DNA from: DATHKG01 sp035489435
GTDB taxonomy: Bacteria > Bacteroidota > Bacteroidia > Chitinophagales > Chitinophagaceae
Assembly: GCA_035489435.1 (NCBI GenBank)
Contig: DATHKG010000023.1
Direction: 5' to 3' (one strand)
DNA length: 64,000 nucleotides
Program-made: the position numbers and the translations under genes
The notes under the pieces: model-generated
The model's database searches: none
Told to the model about the DNA's origin: nothing
What the model saw: the letters and a program-made list of their open reading frames with translations, nothing else
In this document: in pieces, positions 26,152 to 34,624 of the stretch
Numbering within the stretch: position 1 is the stretch's first letter
How the letters are laid out: each line of letters starts with the position of its first letter

Positions 26152-26595
26152 CTAGTGAAAAATATCTATCATGGATAATTGCTGCAGCTTTTGAACTACA
26201 GGTATGTCAGCCGCTGCCCAGTCAAGTTGCAGCAATTCAGTTGCGGCAAGCCACTGATAGGCAATATGTTCGGTCAACGATATCTTATTATTAGCTGCAG
26301 TACATACGAAACTTTGTAAAAATATCCTAAAGTCCGGATATTGGTGATCTACCACAGGCAATTGCTGAACTACTTGGATTTCGAGTTGCAACTCTTCGCG
26401 GATTTCCCGGATCAATGCTGCCTCTTTAGTTTCGCTAGACTCCACTTTTCCGCCGGGGAACTCATACTTATAACTGATATATTCATATTTATGTGCTCCC
26501 TTTTGTACGCACAAAATTTTCTCGTTCCAGATTACTACTCCAGCTACAACGTTGACTATTTTTCCCTGATCATCCTTCATACAAGTTGGAAGCAT
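26152..26595 (-). CDS. NUDIX (deoxy)nucleoside triphosphate pyrophosphohydrolase (MutT-like)
   Basis: A 147-residue protein with a complete NUDIX box: G-G-K-V-E-S-S-E, seven residues, then R-E-I-R-E-E-L. The N-terminal strand V-A-G-V-V-I-W-N-E-K-I-L-C-V-Q-K-G is typical of MutT/CTP-pyrophosphohydrolase proteins that hydrolyse modified or canonical nucleoside triphosphates. The start may be the ATG at 26595 or the one five codons later at 26580. It lies 46 bases downstream of the DUF3427 helicase gene on the same strand, so the two are likely co-transcribed and work together. In this setting it may edit the nucleotide pool during phage infection; that is inference. Confidence 0.82.
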   Translation of the reverse strand: MLPTCMKDDQGKIVNVVAGVVIWNEKILCVQKGAHKYEYISYKYEFPGGKVESSETKEAALIREIREELQLEIQVVQQLPVVDHQYPDFRIFLQSFVCTAANNKISLTEHIAYQWLAATELLQLDWAAADIPVVQKLQQLSMIDIFH

Positions 26596-26641
26596 TTTGG
26601 TTAAAGGAACATTATCGGTAATCTAACCAGCGATGCAAGCT

Positions 26642-29600
26642 TTATCCCACTGCAAGTTTTCCACTATCCTTCCATAGATAAGCAGGCATAGGTTGCTTTA
26701 GTCTCCATTCGATGCTCATAGGTTTTGATCCTTGTGAACTAACAAATTCCCCCTCTCCAAGAAATATATAGGGCATCGTGATTCCATACTCATCGTCGTT
26801 CTGTTCGCGAACAAAAATTAAAATCTTCTTCCCTAACCTTTGGTGGTGTATATAAGAAAGTCCTTTGACGGAGTTTTCTGATGTTGCATTTTGTGACTGC
26901 CAATGGAAAAGAGTGTCATTGATAGCATAATCCTCATACATTGTGGTGGGTGAGTATTCCCTTTCTGACTTTTTCAAAGTGATAAAGAGGGCCTCCGCGT
27001 TGATTACCTTATTTTCAGCGACTCCTTCCCGATTTGAAGATGCTTTTTCAAAGGTGTGTAAGCCAAGCGCGACCAGAATTTGATTTCTGTTATAGCGACT
27101 GTGCAACTTGAGGGGAAAGATGAAAGGAAGGTTTGCTGGTCGCTCAATAAAATCGATTGAATATTTCAACAAATCCAGAATTTCAGCCAACTCTGATTTC
27201 AACGTTGGATTTAATGCCAATCGTGCTAGCCCACCGGTTATCGCCGTAATATTTATTTGAGGGCCAGGTTGCTGCCATAGATCATAGTGTAACATCAAAA
27301 GCATAACTTTTTCCTCTGAGGACAGCGCTTGATGATCGAATTGATCTGATATTACAAAAGTCGAAAAGTTCAAATAAGTCATCGAATTACATCTTAGCAA
27401 TCGTTTGATGCATCCAATAATTTCCTTAGCATTGGGTTCATCGAACTGCGGAATAATGTCAGCCTCATAACATAATTGTTTCCAACTACCTTTTTTGTAA
27501 ATCAGTTGTGGCTCTAGCCCATGAAAATCTAAAAAATTCTTCAAAGTCAAAGGCATGGTAGATTGATGTCTGAAATTCTTGATCTTTTCAACTAGTTGCT
27601 TGCGATTAAATCCAGTCGCTTGCTTAATATTATCGAGGATAATTTTCTTTGCCTTCTTTTCAAGTATAATTGAACACCCAAGCGGTAAGTGAGGGAAGTC
27701 ATCTTCAATTTCTTTTACAATTGAAGTATGAGTTTTACCAACCAGCGCTCTGAATTTATATTCAAAATCATATTCTGGCCTGGAGTTGCCGACGAAATCA
27801 AGCACTGTCAAACAATCCTTGCCATCGGCTAAACGAAGCCCCCTGCCCAACTGCTGAAGAAAAATAGTGAGACTCTCAGTTGGCCGCAAAAACAAAACTG
27901 TATCAATTTCAGGAATATCAACACCTTCATTGAAAATATCTCGCACAAATAGGTAATTGATTTCGCCCTTTTGCAGTTTCTGTCTAATTGCAACCCGGTC
28001 ATCCGAATTTTCACTAGTGAGACAAGCCGCCTTTAGACCTGCAAGAATGAATTTATCAGCCATGAACTTTGCATGTTCAATGCTTACACAAAAACCTAGA
28101 GCGGTTACTTTATTTATATCAGTTAAGTACCTTTCACAATTAGAAAGAATATCATTCACTCGCCTGTCATTTTCAGTGTAAACTCTCGTCAACTCGCCAA
28201 TTTCATATCGCCCGTTACGCCATGACACTTGGGTAAGATCTACGTTATCAGACAGTCCGAAATATTGAAAAGGACAAAGCAGCTTCCGGTTTAGCGCTTC
28301 TGGCAATCGAATTTCGGCAGCGATCACATTCGAAAAATCTTTTAAGATGTCAGCACCATCGGTCCTCTCTGGTGTCGCCGTTAAACCTAAAAGTACTAAT
28401 GGTGTAAATCTCTTCAGTATAGGTCGGTAGCTTTCAGCTGTAATATGATGGACTTCATCGATCACTACATAATCATAAAAACTGTCTGTAAGACTAAGTG
28501 TGTCGTGCTGGTTTGTTAGTGTCTGGATCGATGCAAACACATAATCAAATTTTGAGGGGCTTTGGCCGTCGACCCATAATTCACCGAAGTTTGCATCACG
28601 TAAAACATGCTTATATGTCTGCTGAGCTTGTTTTAAGATCTCTTGCCTATGTGCTATGAAAAGTAATCTGGCTCGCGGATTGTTATTCTTAAATTTTTTA
28701 TAGTCAAATGCAGAGATTACCGTTTTTCCTGTTCCAGTTGCGGCGACAACCAAGTTCCGGAAGCGATGGTGAACTTCACGTTCTGATTGAAGCTTTTCTA
28801 ATATTTCTGATTGATACGGAAAAGGGTTTAGATCGAAAAAAGTTGAAATCGCGTTGGCTTCTAACAGACTTTGTTGGCTTAGCGCCGTACGGAGTTTCTG
28901 ATCATCCCGACCTGATTCATACAATTCGAAATCTTTATCTTCCCAATAGGTGTCAAACGTTTTCTGACATTTGTCAACTATATGATGGATCTCTCTAGAG
29001 GTGACTTTCAGGTTCCACTCTAAACCGTTCGTTAATGCGGATCTGGAAAGATTAGATGATCCAATATATCCGGTGTGGAACCCTGATTTCCGGAGGAAGA
29101 GATAGGCTTTGGCGTGTAGTCGTTCGTGAGAGGTATTGTAAGATATTTTGATCGTCGTATTGGGAAGTTTGGACAGGAAGTCAATTGCTTTAGCCTCAGT
29201 TGCACCCATGTAGGAAGTAGTAATTATTTTGAGCTTTCTACTACTATGCGTGAACTCCTCCAGCTCTGCCGCAAATATCCTTACTGCTGAAAATCGAATA
29301 AAGGATACAAGCCAGCAAATTTCATCCGCGGATAGTATTTCTTTTTTTAATTCGCTTTCAAGCGATATACCTGCGTTGCTTCCAGTAAACAATTCACTTT
29401 GACTCAAACGGGTGTATGGCATAATTTCGCGCACCCTCGCGGCAAGGTCGGCATATCCGCTATCAAGATTGATTAGCACCGCTTCCAAAATTTTTCCTTC
29501 AGTGTCAATGAGGTTTTCACTAAAGTCGGAGTTGGGCAGTTCCTCTGCCAAAAATCCGATAATCCGGTTTGCAAGCTCTATTTGCTGAAGCGCCCTGTTT

Positions 29601-29782
29601 CCATCCTTAATTTCATCTAAAGCAAATCGGATGGCCTCGGATAATGATAAGCTCAGATACCTTGATGCCTCTGCAGGATCAAGCTTGGTGGTATGAACAT
29701 AATAGTGAGCTCGATCAAGTTGGGAGAGCTTTTGCGAGATTACGGTTGTGATAAGTTGTTCGTAGAGTCCGGTTTGAAGCAT
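26642..29782 (-). CDS. PLD nuclease-SF2 helicase-DUF3427 fusion protein
   Basis: A 1046-residue multi-domain protein. Residues about 120-310 form a phospholipase D-like domain (H-A-K-A-Y-L-F, then G-S-S-N-L-S-R-S-A-L-T-N-G). The SF2 helicase follows: A-A-T-G-T-G-K-T, V-V-I-D-E-V-H-H, L-G-L-T-A-T-P, and the C-terminal G-V-D-I-P-E-I-D and Q-Q-L-G-R-G-L-R. The last ~350 residues match DUF3427 (L-H-S-R-Y-N-R-N-Q-I-L-V-A-L-G near the start, G-L-S-Y-I-H-H-Q-R-L-G-K-K-I-L-I-F-V-R near the end). The start at 29782 (M-L-Q-T-G-L-Y-E-Q) is preferred over an ATG 11 codons upstream. The domain set is common in prokaryotic defence islands; with the NUDIX gene it forms a two-gene unit independent of the Ssp cassette. 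Confidence 0.85.
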   Translation of the reverse strand: MLQTGLYEQLITTVISQKLSQLDRAHYYVHTTKLDPAEASRYLSLSLSEAIRFALDEIKDGNRALQQIELANRIIGFLAEELPNSDFSENLIDTEGKILEAVLINLDSGYADLAARVREIMPYTRLSQSELFTGSNAGISLESELKKEILSADEICWLVSFIRFSAVRIFAAELEEFTHSSRKLKIITTSYMGATEAKAIDFLSKLPNTTIKISYNTSHERLHAKAYLFLRKSGFHTGYIGSSNLSRSALTNGLEWNLKVTSREIHHIVDKCQKTFDTYWEDKDFELYESGRDDQKLRTALSQQSLLEANAISTFFDLNPFPYQSEILEKLQSEREVHHRFRNLVVAATGTGKTVISAFDYKKFKNNNPRARLLFIAHRQEILKQAQQTYKHVLRDANFGELWVDGQSPSKFDYVFASIQTLTNQHDTLSLTDSFYDYVVIDEVHHITAESYRPILKRFTPLVLLGLTATPERTDGADILKDFSNVIAAEIRLPEALNRKLLCPFQYFGLSDNVDLTQVSWRNGRYEIGELTRVYTENDRRVNDILSNCERYLTDINKVTALGFCVSIEHAKFMADKFILAGLKAACLTSENSDDRVAIRQKLQKGEINYLFVRDIFNEGVDIPEIDTVLFLRPTESLTIFLQQLGRGLRLADGKDCLTVLDFVGNSRPEYDFEYKFRALVGKTHTSIVKEIEDDFPHLPLGCSIILEKKAKKIILDNIKQATGFNRKQLVEKIKNFRHQSTMPLTLKNFLDFHGLEPQLIYKKGSWKQLCYEADIIPQFDEPNAKEIIGCIKRLLRCNSMTYLNFSTFVISDQFDHQALSSEEKVMLLMLHYDLWQQPGPQINITAITGGLARLALNPTLKSELAEILDLLKYSIDFIERPANLPFIFPLKLHSRYNRNQILVALGLHTFEKASSNREGVAENKVINAEALFITLKKSEREYSPTTMYEDYAINDTLFHWQSQNATSENSVKGLSYIHHQRLGKKILIFVREQNDDEYGITMPYIFLGEGEFVSSQGSKPMSIEWRLKQPMPAYLWKDSGKLAVG

Positions 29783-29985
29783 GTAAGATGGATTTGGATT
29801 GAAGGCGACACACAAGATATTAAATTTCCATTAACACAAACATACTAAATGCATGCCTGGACTCAGGTAGTACAACTTTAGAATGCCACGAGTTATTAAT
29901 TTTAGGCTTGAGTAACAGTTGTATTTTTCTGAGCTCGTAATTAGGCATTACTCTGTCTTACTCATATATTGTGTACAAAATAACA

Positions 29986-30255
29986 ATGGAAGAACCGATA
30001 ATACCACCCAACGAAAAAACACCATCGCAGGCTACCCAAATTATTGGATATGTTTTGCTGGCACCACCTTTATTAAGTGTACTTTTATTTTTTGTGAATC
30101 TGTTCGATAGCACCGGCCGGATAGTAAAACTTTCAAATCTAGGGGCGCATTGGACAGGTGACTATGCGTCAGATGGTGGAGGATACACTTCTGCTGCACC
30201 CATTTACCTCGGCCTTATGGCAATCGCTGGTGCATCCTTATTGAAATCACGATAA
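29986..30255 (+). CDS. small two-segment membrane protein, unknown
   Basis: An 89-residue protein from the ATG at 29986; a GTG at 29971 would add five residues. Hydrophobic stretches lie at about residues 18-40 (I-I-G-Y-V-L-L-A-P-P-L-L) and near the C-terminus (Y-L-G-L-M-A-I-A-G-A-S-L-L), with a glycine-rich loop between them. No family recognised. It stands alone between the DUF3427 helicase (divergent) and the HNH gene. Small membrane proteins near defence genes can be effectors, but nothing here proves that. Confidence 0.5.
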   Translation: MEEPIIPPNEKTPSQATQIIGYVLLAPPLLSVLLFFVNLFDSTGRIVKLSNLGAHWTGDYASDGGGYTSAAPIYLGLMAIAGASLLKSR

Positions 30256-30770
30256 AGAACACCACGTTTCGTAGAAACAGATTGCCTTAATTTTTTGGCT
30301 CTCATAGAGAGACAAATCAGAATAAGGCATGCAACATCTTAGAGGGCAACTTTGCTGTCAAAGATCGGATCTTATTTTCCTAACTTGTACCTATATATGA
30401 ATTTCTCTGAATAACCCAACCTAGCAATGCATTTGTTATTCCGTCGCGCAGATAACTTCCTGTGCATAGGAAACACAAATGCGAATCTGGATTTTATGGC
30501 CAAATGAACCGAGTCGCGAAAACCTATTAACTTCTATGCTCTTTCCCTAAATCGTTTGAACAAGTTGATTGATGAGACAATGCCGTTTATCAAAAAATTC
30601 TTTTCCTGGGTAATAAATTTCGATAGCTGTTCTGTGAACCCATCAGAATTTCAACATGAACCCAGCCAGGACCGGCACAATTTTTCTGATAATATTTCGT
30701 TCTATCGATCGTCGCTAAAGTCGGCTGAATTCGTTTTATATCCATATCCCTTCCGCTACCCTTATCAACC
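30256..30770. other. 515-base gap before the HNH gene
   Basis: No confident gene. A TTG-started 72-codon frame at 30556-30774 overlaps the HNH start codon by ATGA, which would be typical of coupling, but its sequence (proline/tyrosine-rich end) resembles no family and I do not call it. AT-rich, no terminator with a T-tract seen. Confidence 0.35.
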
Positions 30771-31718
30771 ATGAAAAACCTGATTCAAGAACTTTATAAA
30801 GATGAACTCGCATCGCCAAGTACCAATTTTTTTATTCTAGACGCGGCCGGCGAGCCACATTCGCACGAAGACGTCGACTTTGTGAAATATGGATATTCTA
30901 CCGCTAGATATAATAAGATCAATCCAGGTGATCTCTTCCTCTACCGCCGACCCAAGAACGCCTCCCGTAACGGAGTATTTTATTTCTATGGATGTGGGAA
31001 AGTAGGTGACTTGGTAAACGTTACTAAACAGAAACAAACGTTCAATGACGTCAATATAAGCATATCAGTTGTAAAACCTCTGCGCTTAGAACGATATGTT
31101 CTGGCTTCAGATCTCCAAGATTACTCGTGGAGCTGGAAACCTCGAGGGAAAGATTGGGCGAATTTTTTTAGTCAGTATGGAATGAATCAGATCAAAAAAG
31201 AAGATTTTCTTGCGATATCACATCTGGGTTTTGACGGGAGTTCCGAAACTGATGGCGAAACTTTAGAACTCGAGGTTATGCTTCATAAAAAAATGCAACA
31301 AGAAGATTATTCAGTTGAGGACGTCTACGGAAAAGTCAAAACACGCGGGACTGCTCAAAAAATATTCGCGCAGCAATTGCAGGAAAATTATAGAGGCGCG
31401 TGTTGCATTACGGGCATCTCTACAAGATCATTACTATGCGCGTCGCATATTATCCCTTGGAGCGAAAACACCATGATAAGAATCGATCCAACGAACGGCT
31501 TGCTCCTTTCACCACTAATGGACAGACTATTCGACAGATATTACATAAGTATCGATTCTCAATATAAGATTCTTGTCTCTGATCGAATCGCTAAGGATTA
31601 ACCCCTATTCAAAGAGGTACAACCCATTCATGGCCGACCAATTACTTTGCCGAAGGATGAACGCCTTTTCCCTAAGCAAGAATATCTAGAAATCCATCGA
31701 GCAAGGTTAAACATTTAA
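30771..31718 (+). pseudogene. HNH endonuclease gene interrupted by an in-frame TAA
   Basis: The first 276 codons encode an N-terminal ~130-residue beta-rich domain (D-L-F-L-Y-R-R-P, Y-F-Y-G-C-G-K-V) and a C-terminal HNH nuclease: C-C-I-T-G, A-S-H-I-I-P-W, then D-P-T-N-G-L-L-L-S-P-L-M-D-R-L-F-D. A TAA at 31599-31601 ends that frame. The same frame then continues for 38 more codons to a TAA at 31716-31718 and reads like the normal end of such proteins (L-P-K-D-E-R-L-F, Y-L-E-I-H-R-A-R-L). The full gene would give about 314 residues. The HNH core is complete before the stop, so a shortened but active enzyme is possible; a sequencing error is the other alternative. Confidence 0.75.
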
Positions 31719-32032
31719 GTTCCGTTTTTGATCGACTGTATATGTCGAAGTATTCGGGTATTAGTATCTGAGCATGTAGTTGCCTTTTCTAAAACGGGCT
31801 TCCTTGAATTCAAATCAATTGTATCCTCTGCGTCATCCCTATTTAGGCTGGGGAACCCTTATTAAGACACTTATGAACCTATCGAAAAAGAAGCAGGTTC
31901 AATCTTAACACGTAATTATTTTCAGAGACAGCGGGCCATAGTAATTGCAATTAATCTGAAATTCCTATAATATTCAGATGACATCAACGTTTTGATCGTT
32001 TCAAAGCAGTTGCACATCTAAAGACAATCCTT
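31719..32032. other. 314-base gap before the nuclease-helicase gene
   Basis: No open frame of interest on either strand. It must carry the promoter of the gene at 32033, but I see no clear consensus. No repeats or hairpins worth calling. Confidence 0.35.
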
Positions 32033-34114
32033 ATGTCGGTCACTATAAACATTAAAGGGAATAATGAAACCAATGAGTTTCAAGATGCCCTTTCGTTGAA
32101 ACAAATGTTCGAAAAGGAGTTTAGTACTAAAGAAATAAACGGAGAGATATTAATCATTTGTAATGCAACGCTATTCGGTCAGACTACAAAAGATGTGGAT
32201 CTTATAGCATTAGGCTCTTTTGACAATTATCGATGCAAACTAAAAACAAAAGCGGTCGGGCCAAATAAAGACGAGTTATCTCTGACTGAAAGAACTGTTT
32301 TTGTTAATAATTTCTGTTTTTGTTTCGAATCAAAAAGACATAGGGCGGAAGATGTACAACTAAATGGTCTAAATCTGTTAGTAAAGTACAAAAATAGGTG
32401 GTCCGATGCTACCACTCAAAGCGAAAATCAAAAGTATTCTCTGAAAAACTTTTTCGCGGATCGCCTCAACTTTTCTCCATATATCGCAAACTTCATTTGG
32501 CTAAAAAATATAGATTGGCAGTCTATTAAATCTTTGCTAAGTAACAACGATAAGCTGTATACCAAGCACAATTATCTTCCAAACATATTTTCCTTCCCTT
32601 TTCTTATGCAGCTCGCTTGCGTACAGCAACCACCCTACAATGGGAGAGACAAGGATGGAAACTATAAAAATTACTGCAGCTTTTCGAGCTTAAAACATAA
32701 CGACCAATTTGACTACAATCGAATGTCAGAAGCATTTGATTTGTTTACAAAAGTGAAAGAAGGGGTTGGGAATTTAACTAGGAAGAAGATTGAGCAAATC
32801 ACAAAGAAATTACTTGACGATCAACAGTATGCGCAGGCAATTGGAGTGAAGCTTATCGTTATTGCCGGCAGAGCTGGAACGGGGAAAACCATGAAATTAC
32901 TGAGGATCGCATGCGATCTAGCTATTAACAATGGTGCACGATCATTAATTCTTACGTATAATCATGCCTTAGTTAGTGACATTAAGCGAACTCTGGCATT
33001 GGCTGAGATCCCTGATGGCGTGGACAGTTATTCGGTGAACATCACAACGCTCCATAAATTTGTGTTCGAGTTAATAATCGGATTCGGTTTGGTAAGCAAT
33101 CCTGTTGACCCAGAAAAAGATGTCAAGTTTATCCCTGATTTTATAACAAAATACCAGGAATATCTGGAAGAGTTGAACAATTGCATTGATGAAGGTCTCA
33201 TCCAAGAAAAGGAAATTCAGGATTTAATGCGCAGCAAACACGATAAAGTGGCTTGGGATTACATATTAATTGATGAAGCCCAAGACTGGAATGATCTTGA
33301 GAAAAAGCTAATCTTTAAAATCTTCGGGAAAAATAAAACCATCGTGGCTGATGGTATCGACCAGTTGATTCGATCGGCTAAAAAGTGTAACTGGATTCAA
33401 GGGCTAAAGCCAGATATCGATTTCAAGAAGACAAACGAGAAACGAGGTCTCCGTCAGGAGGTTAATTTGGTCTCATTTGTTAATAAATATGCGAAAGCCG
33501 CTGGCATAAATTGGGAACTGGAGCCTAAGCAAGAACTGATCGGTGGGAAAATCGTAGTTTCCTTAAGTGCATATACTAAAGAGCTTCATGAATTACACCT
33601 GAAGGAATGCAAAAGAAAAGGAAACTCCGAATATGAAATGCTGTTTCTCGTTCCCCCCAGCCTTGTGACAAAAGGAACTACCATAAATAAATACAAGGAT
33701 ACAATTAAATCGAGCACTTTCAAATTCAAGTCCGAGTTTGAACAGATGGGCATCAACATTTGGGATGGGACAAGCCTTGACCTAAGAACCGAATATGCTG
33801 TTGACGTAAATCAGCATAGATTGCTTCAATACGAATCTTGCCGAGGCCTAGAAGGTTGGACGGTAGTTTGTTTGGAACTTGATCAATTCATTAAATGGAA
33901 AATGGAAAAATTTTCTGATGACGGTGGTAACGAGTTAGCTCTAGAATCCCTAGAGGAGAGACGACATAAGTTTGTGTACTTATGGTCTTTGATTCCGCTT
34001 ACACGCGCCATCGATACGTTGATTATTACGATCAAAGATCCTGGCAGCGACGTAGCAAAGCTTTTGAGGAAAGTTTATGAGGAAAATCCTGATTTCGTAC
34101 AGTGGGTTGATTAG
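32033..34114 (+). CDS. NERD-like nuclease fused to UvrD/SF1 helicase
   Basis: A 693-residue protein. The N-terminal ~150 residues have a restriction-nuclease-like pattern: D-V-D-L-I-A-L-G, then F-C-F-E-S-K-R-H (E-x-K), as in NERD domains. The SF1 helicase begins with Walker A I-A-G-R-A-G-T-G-K-T at about 278-285, L-T-Y-N-H-A-L motif Ia, D-E-A-Q-D at about 413, then C-R-G-L-E-G-W-T motif V-like and L-T-R-A-I-D-T motif VI. Such single-gene nuclease-helicase fusions are known antiphage proteins (Nhi- or Gabija-related in logic, not shown to be the same family). The gene stands alone with no operon partner within 300 bases on its strand. Confidence 0.78.
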   Translation: MSVTINIKGNNETNEFQDALSLKQMFEKEFSTKEINGEILIICNATLFGQTTKDVDLIALGSFDNYRCKLKTKAVGPNKDELSLTERTVFVNNFCFCFESKRHRAEDVQLNGLNLLVKYKNRWSDATTQSENQKYSLKNFFADRLNFSPYIANFIWLKNIDWQSIKSLLSNNDKLYTKHNYLPNIFSFPFLMQLACVQQPPYNGRDKDGNYKNYCSFSSLKHNDQFDYNRMSEAFDLFTKVKEGVGNLTRKKIEQITKKLLDDQQYAQAIGVKLIVIAGRAGTGKTMKLLRIACDLAINNGARSLILTYNHALVSDIKRTLALAEIPDGVDSYSVNITTLHKFVFELIIGFGLVSNPVDPEKDVKFIPDFITKYQEYLEELNNCIDEGLIQEKEIQDLMRSKHDKVAWDYILIDEAQDWNDLEKKLIFKIFGKNKTIVADGIDQLIRSAKKCNWIQGLKPDIDFKKTNEKRGLRQEVNLVSFVNKYAKAAGINWELEPKQELIGGKIVVSLSAYTKELHELHLKECKRKGNSEYEMLFLVPPSLVTKGTTINKYKDTIKSSTFKFKSEFEQMGINIWDGTSLDLRTEYAVDVNQHRLLQYESCRGLEGWTVVCLELDQFIKWKMEKFSDDGGNELALESLEERRHKFVYLWSLIPLTRAIDTLIITIKDPGSDVAKLLRKVYEENPDFVQWVD

Positions 34115-34624
34115 ATAATGGTTTAAACAGAGTAAAGTTCTAACTATGTGACAAGTTAAAGTTTCATGTTGATTAGTTAGGACGACAGCGATATTAGAAG
34201 AGCAAATTGAATTACGGTATACTGGCTTGAGGTAGAGTTTATTACCTTCAAGACCCGACAGGCTCGCAATAGCTTAGTAGTTAAAAAGCAGTAATGAGAT
34301 ACGTTCATAAAGGAAAAATTGAAATTGGAATTGAAGTTTTCCATATCAGAATTTTTTTCGAGCTTACAACGAACTCTATGAAGATATTTTCATTTGCACC
34401 TTGGGGGTGTGAATGAGATTTTTTTATAGTGAAGGAAAATGACGGCGAATGGTACGATTACTACGAAGGCGGCACTCACATGGCTTTGGTCCTTGGTCAG
34501 TATATTGAAGAAATGGAGGTATGCTCGTCTGAGAGGACGTGGACTCCTTTTGCACTCATGAAGTCGAGTCAAGAATTCGGTGTTAAGGGGTTAACTGCCA
34601 AAAAGATATTGTTTCTATCACAAT
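34115..34624. other. 510-base gap with a possible gene remnant
   Basis: A GTG frame from 34429 (V-K-E-N-D-G-E-W-Y-D-Y-Y-E-G-G-T-H-M-A-L) reads like protein for about 65 codons, then runs into the end of the oppositely oriented helicase gene, where it is clearly a shadow (to 34899). It may be the 5' part of a lost gene truncated by the arrival of the helicase-nuclease pair. The remainder of the gap shows nothing I can name. Confidence 0.3.

Noticed and set aside
30556..30774. 72-codon TTG-started gene before HNH
   Set aside because: The ATGA overlap is tempting, but the composition is unlike a conserved protein and the start is weak.
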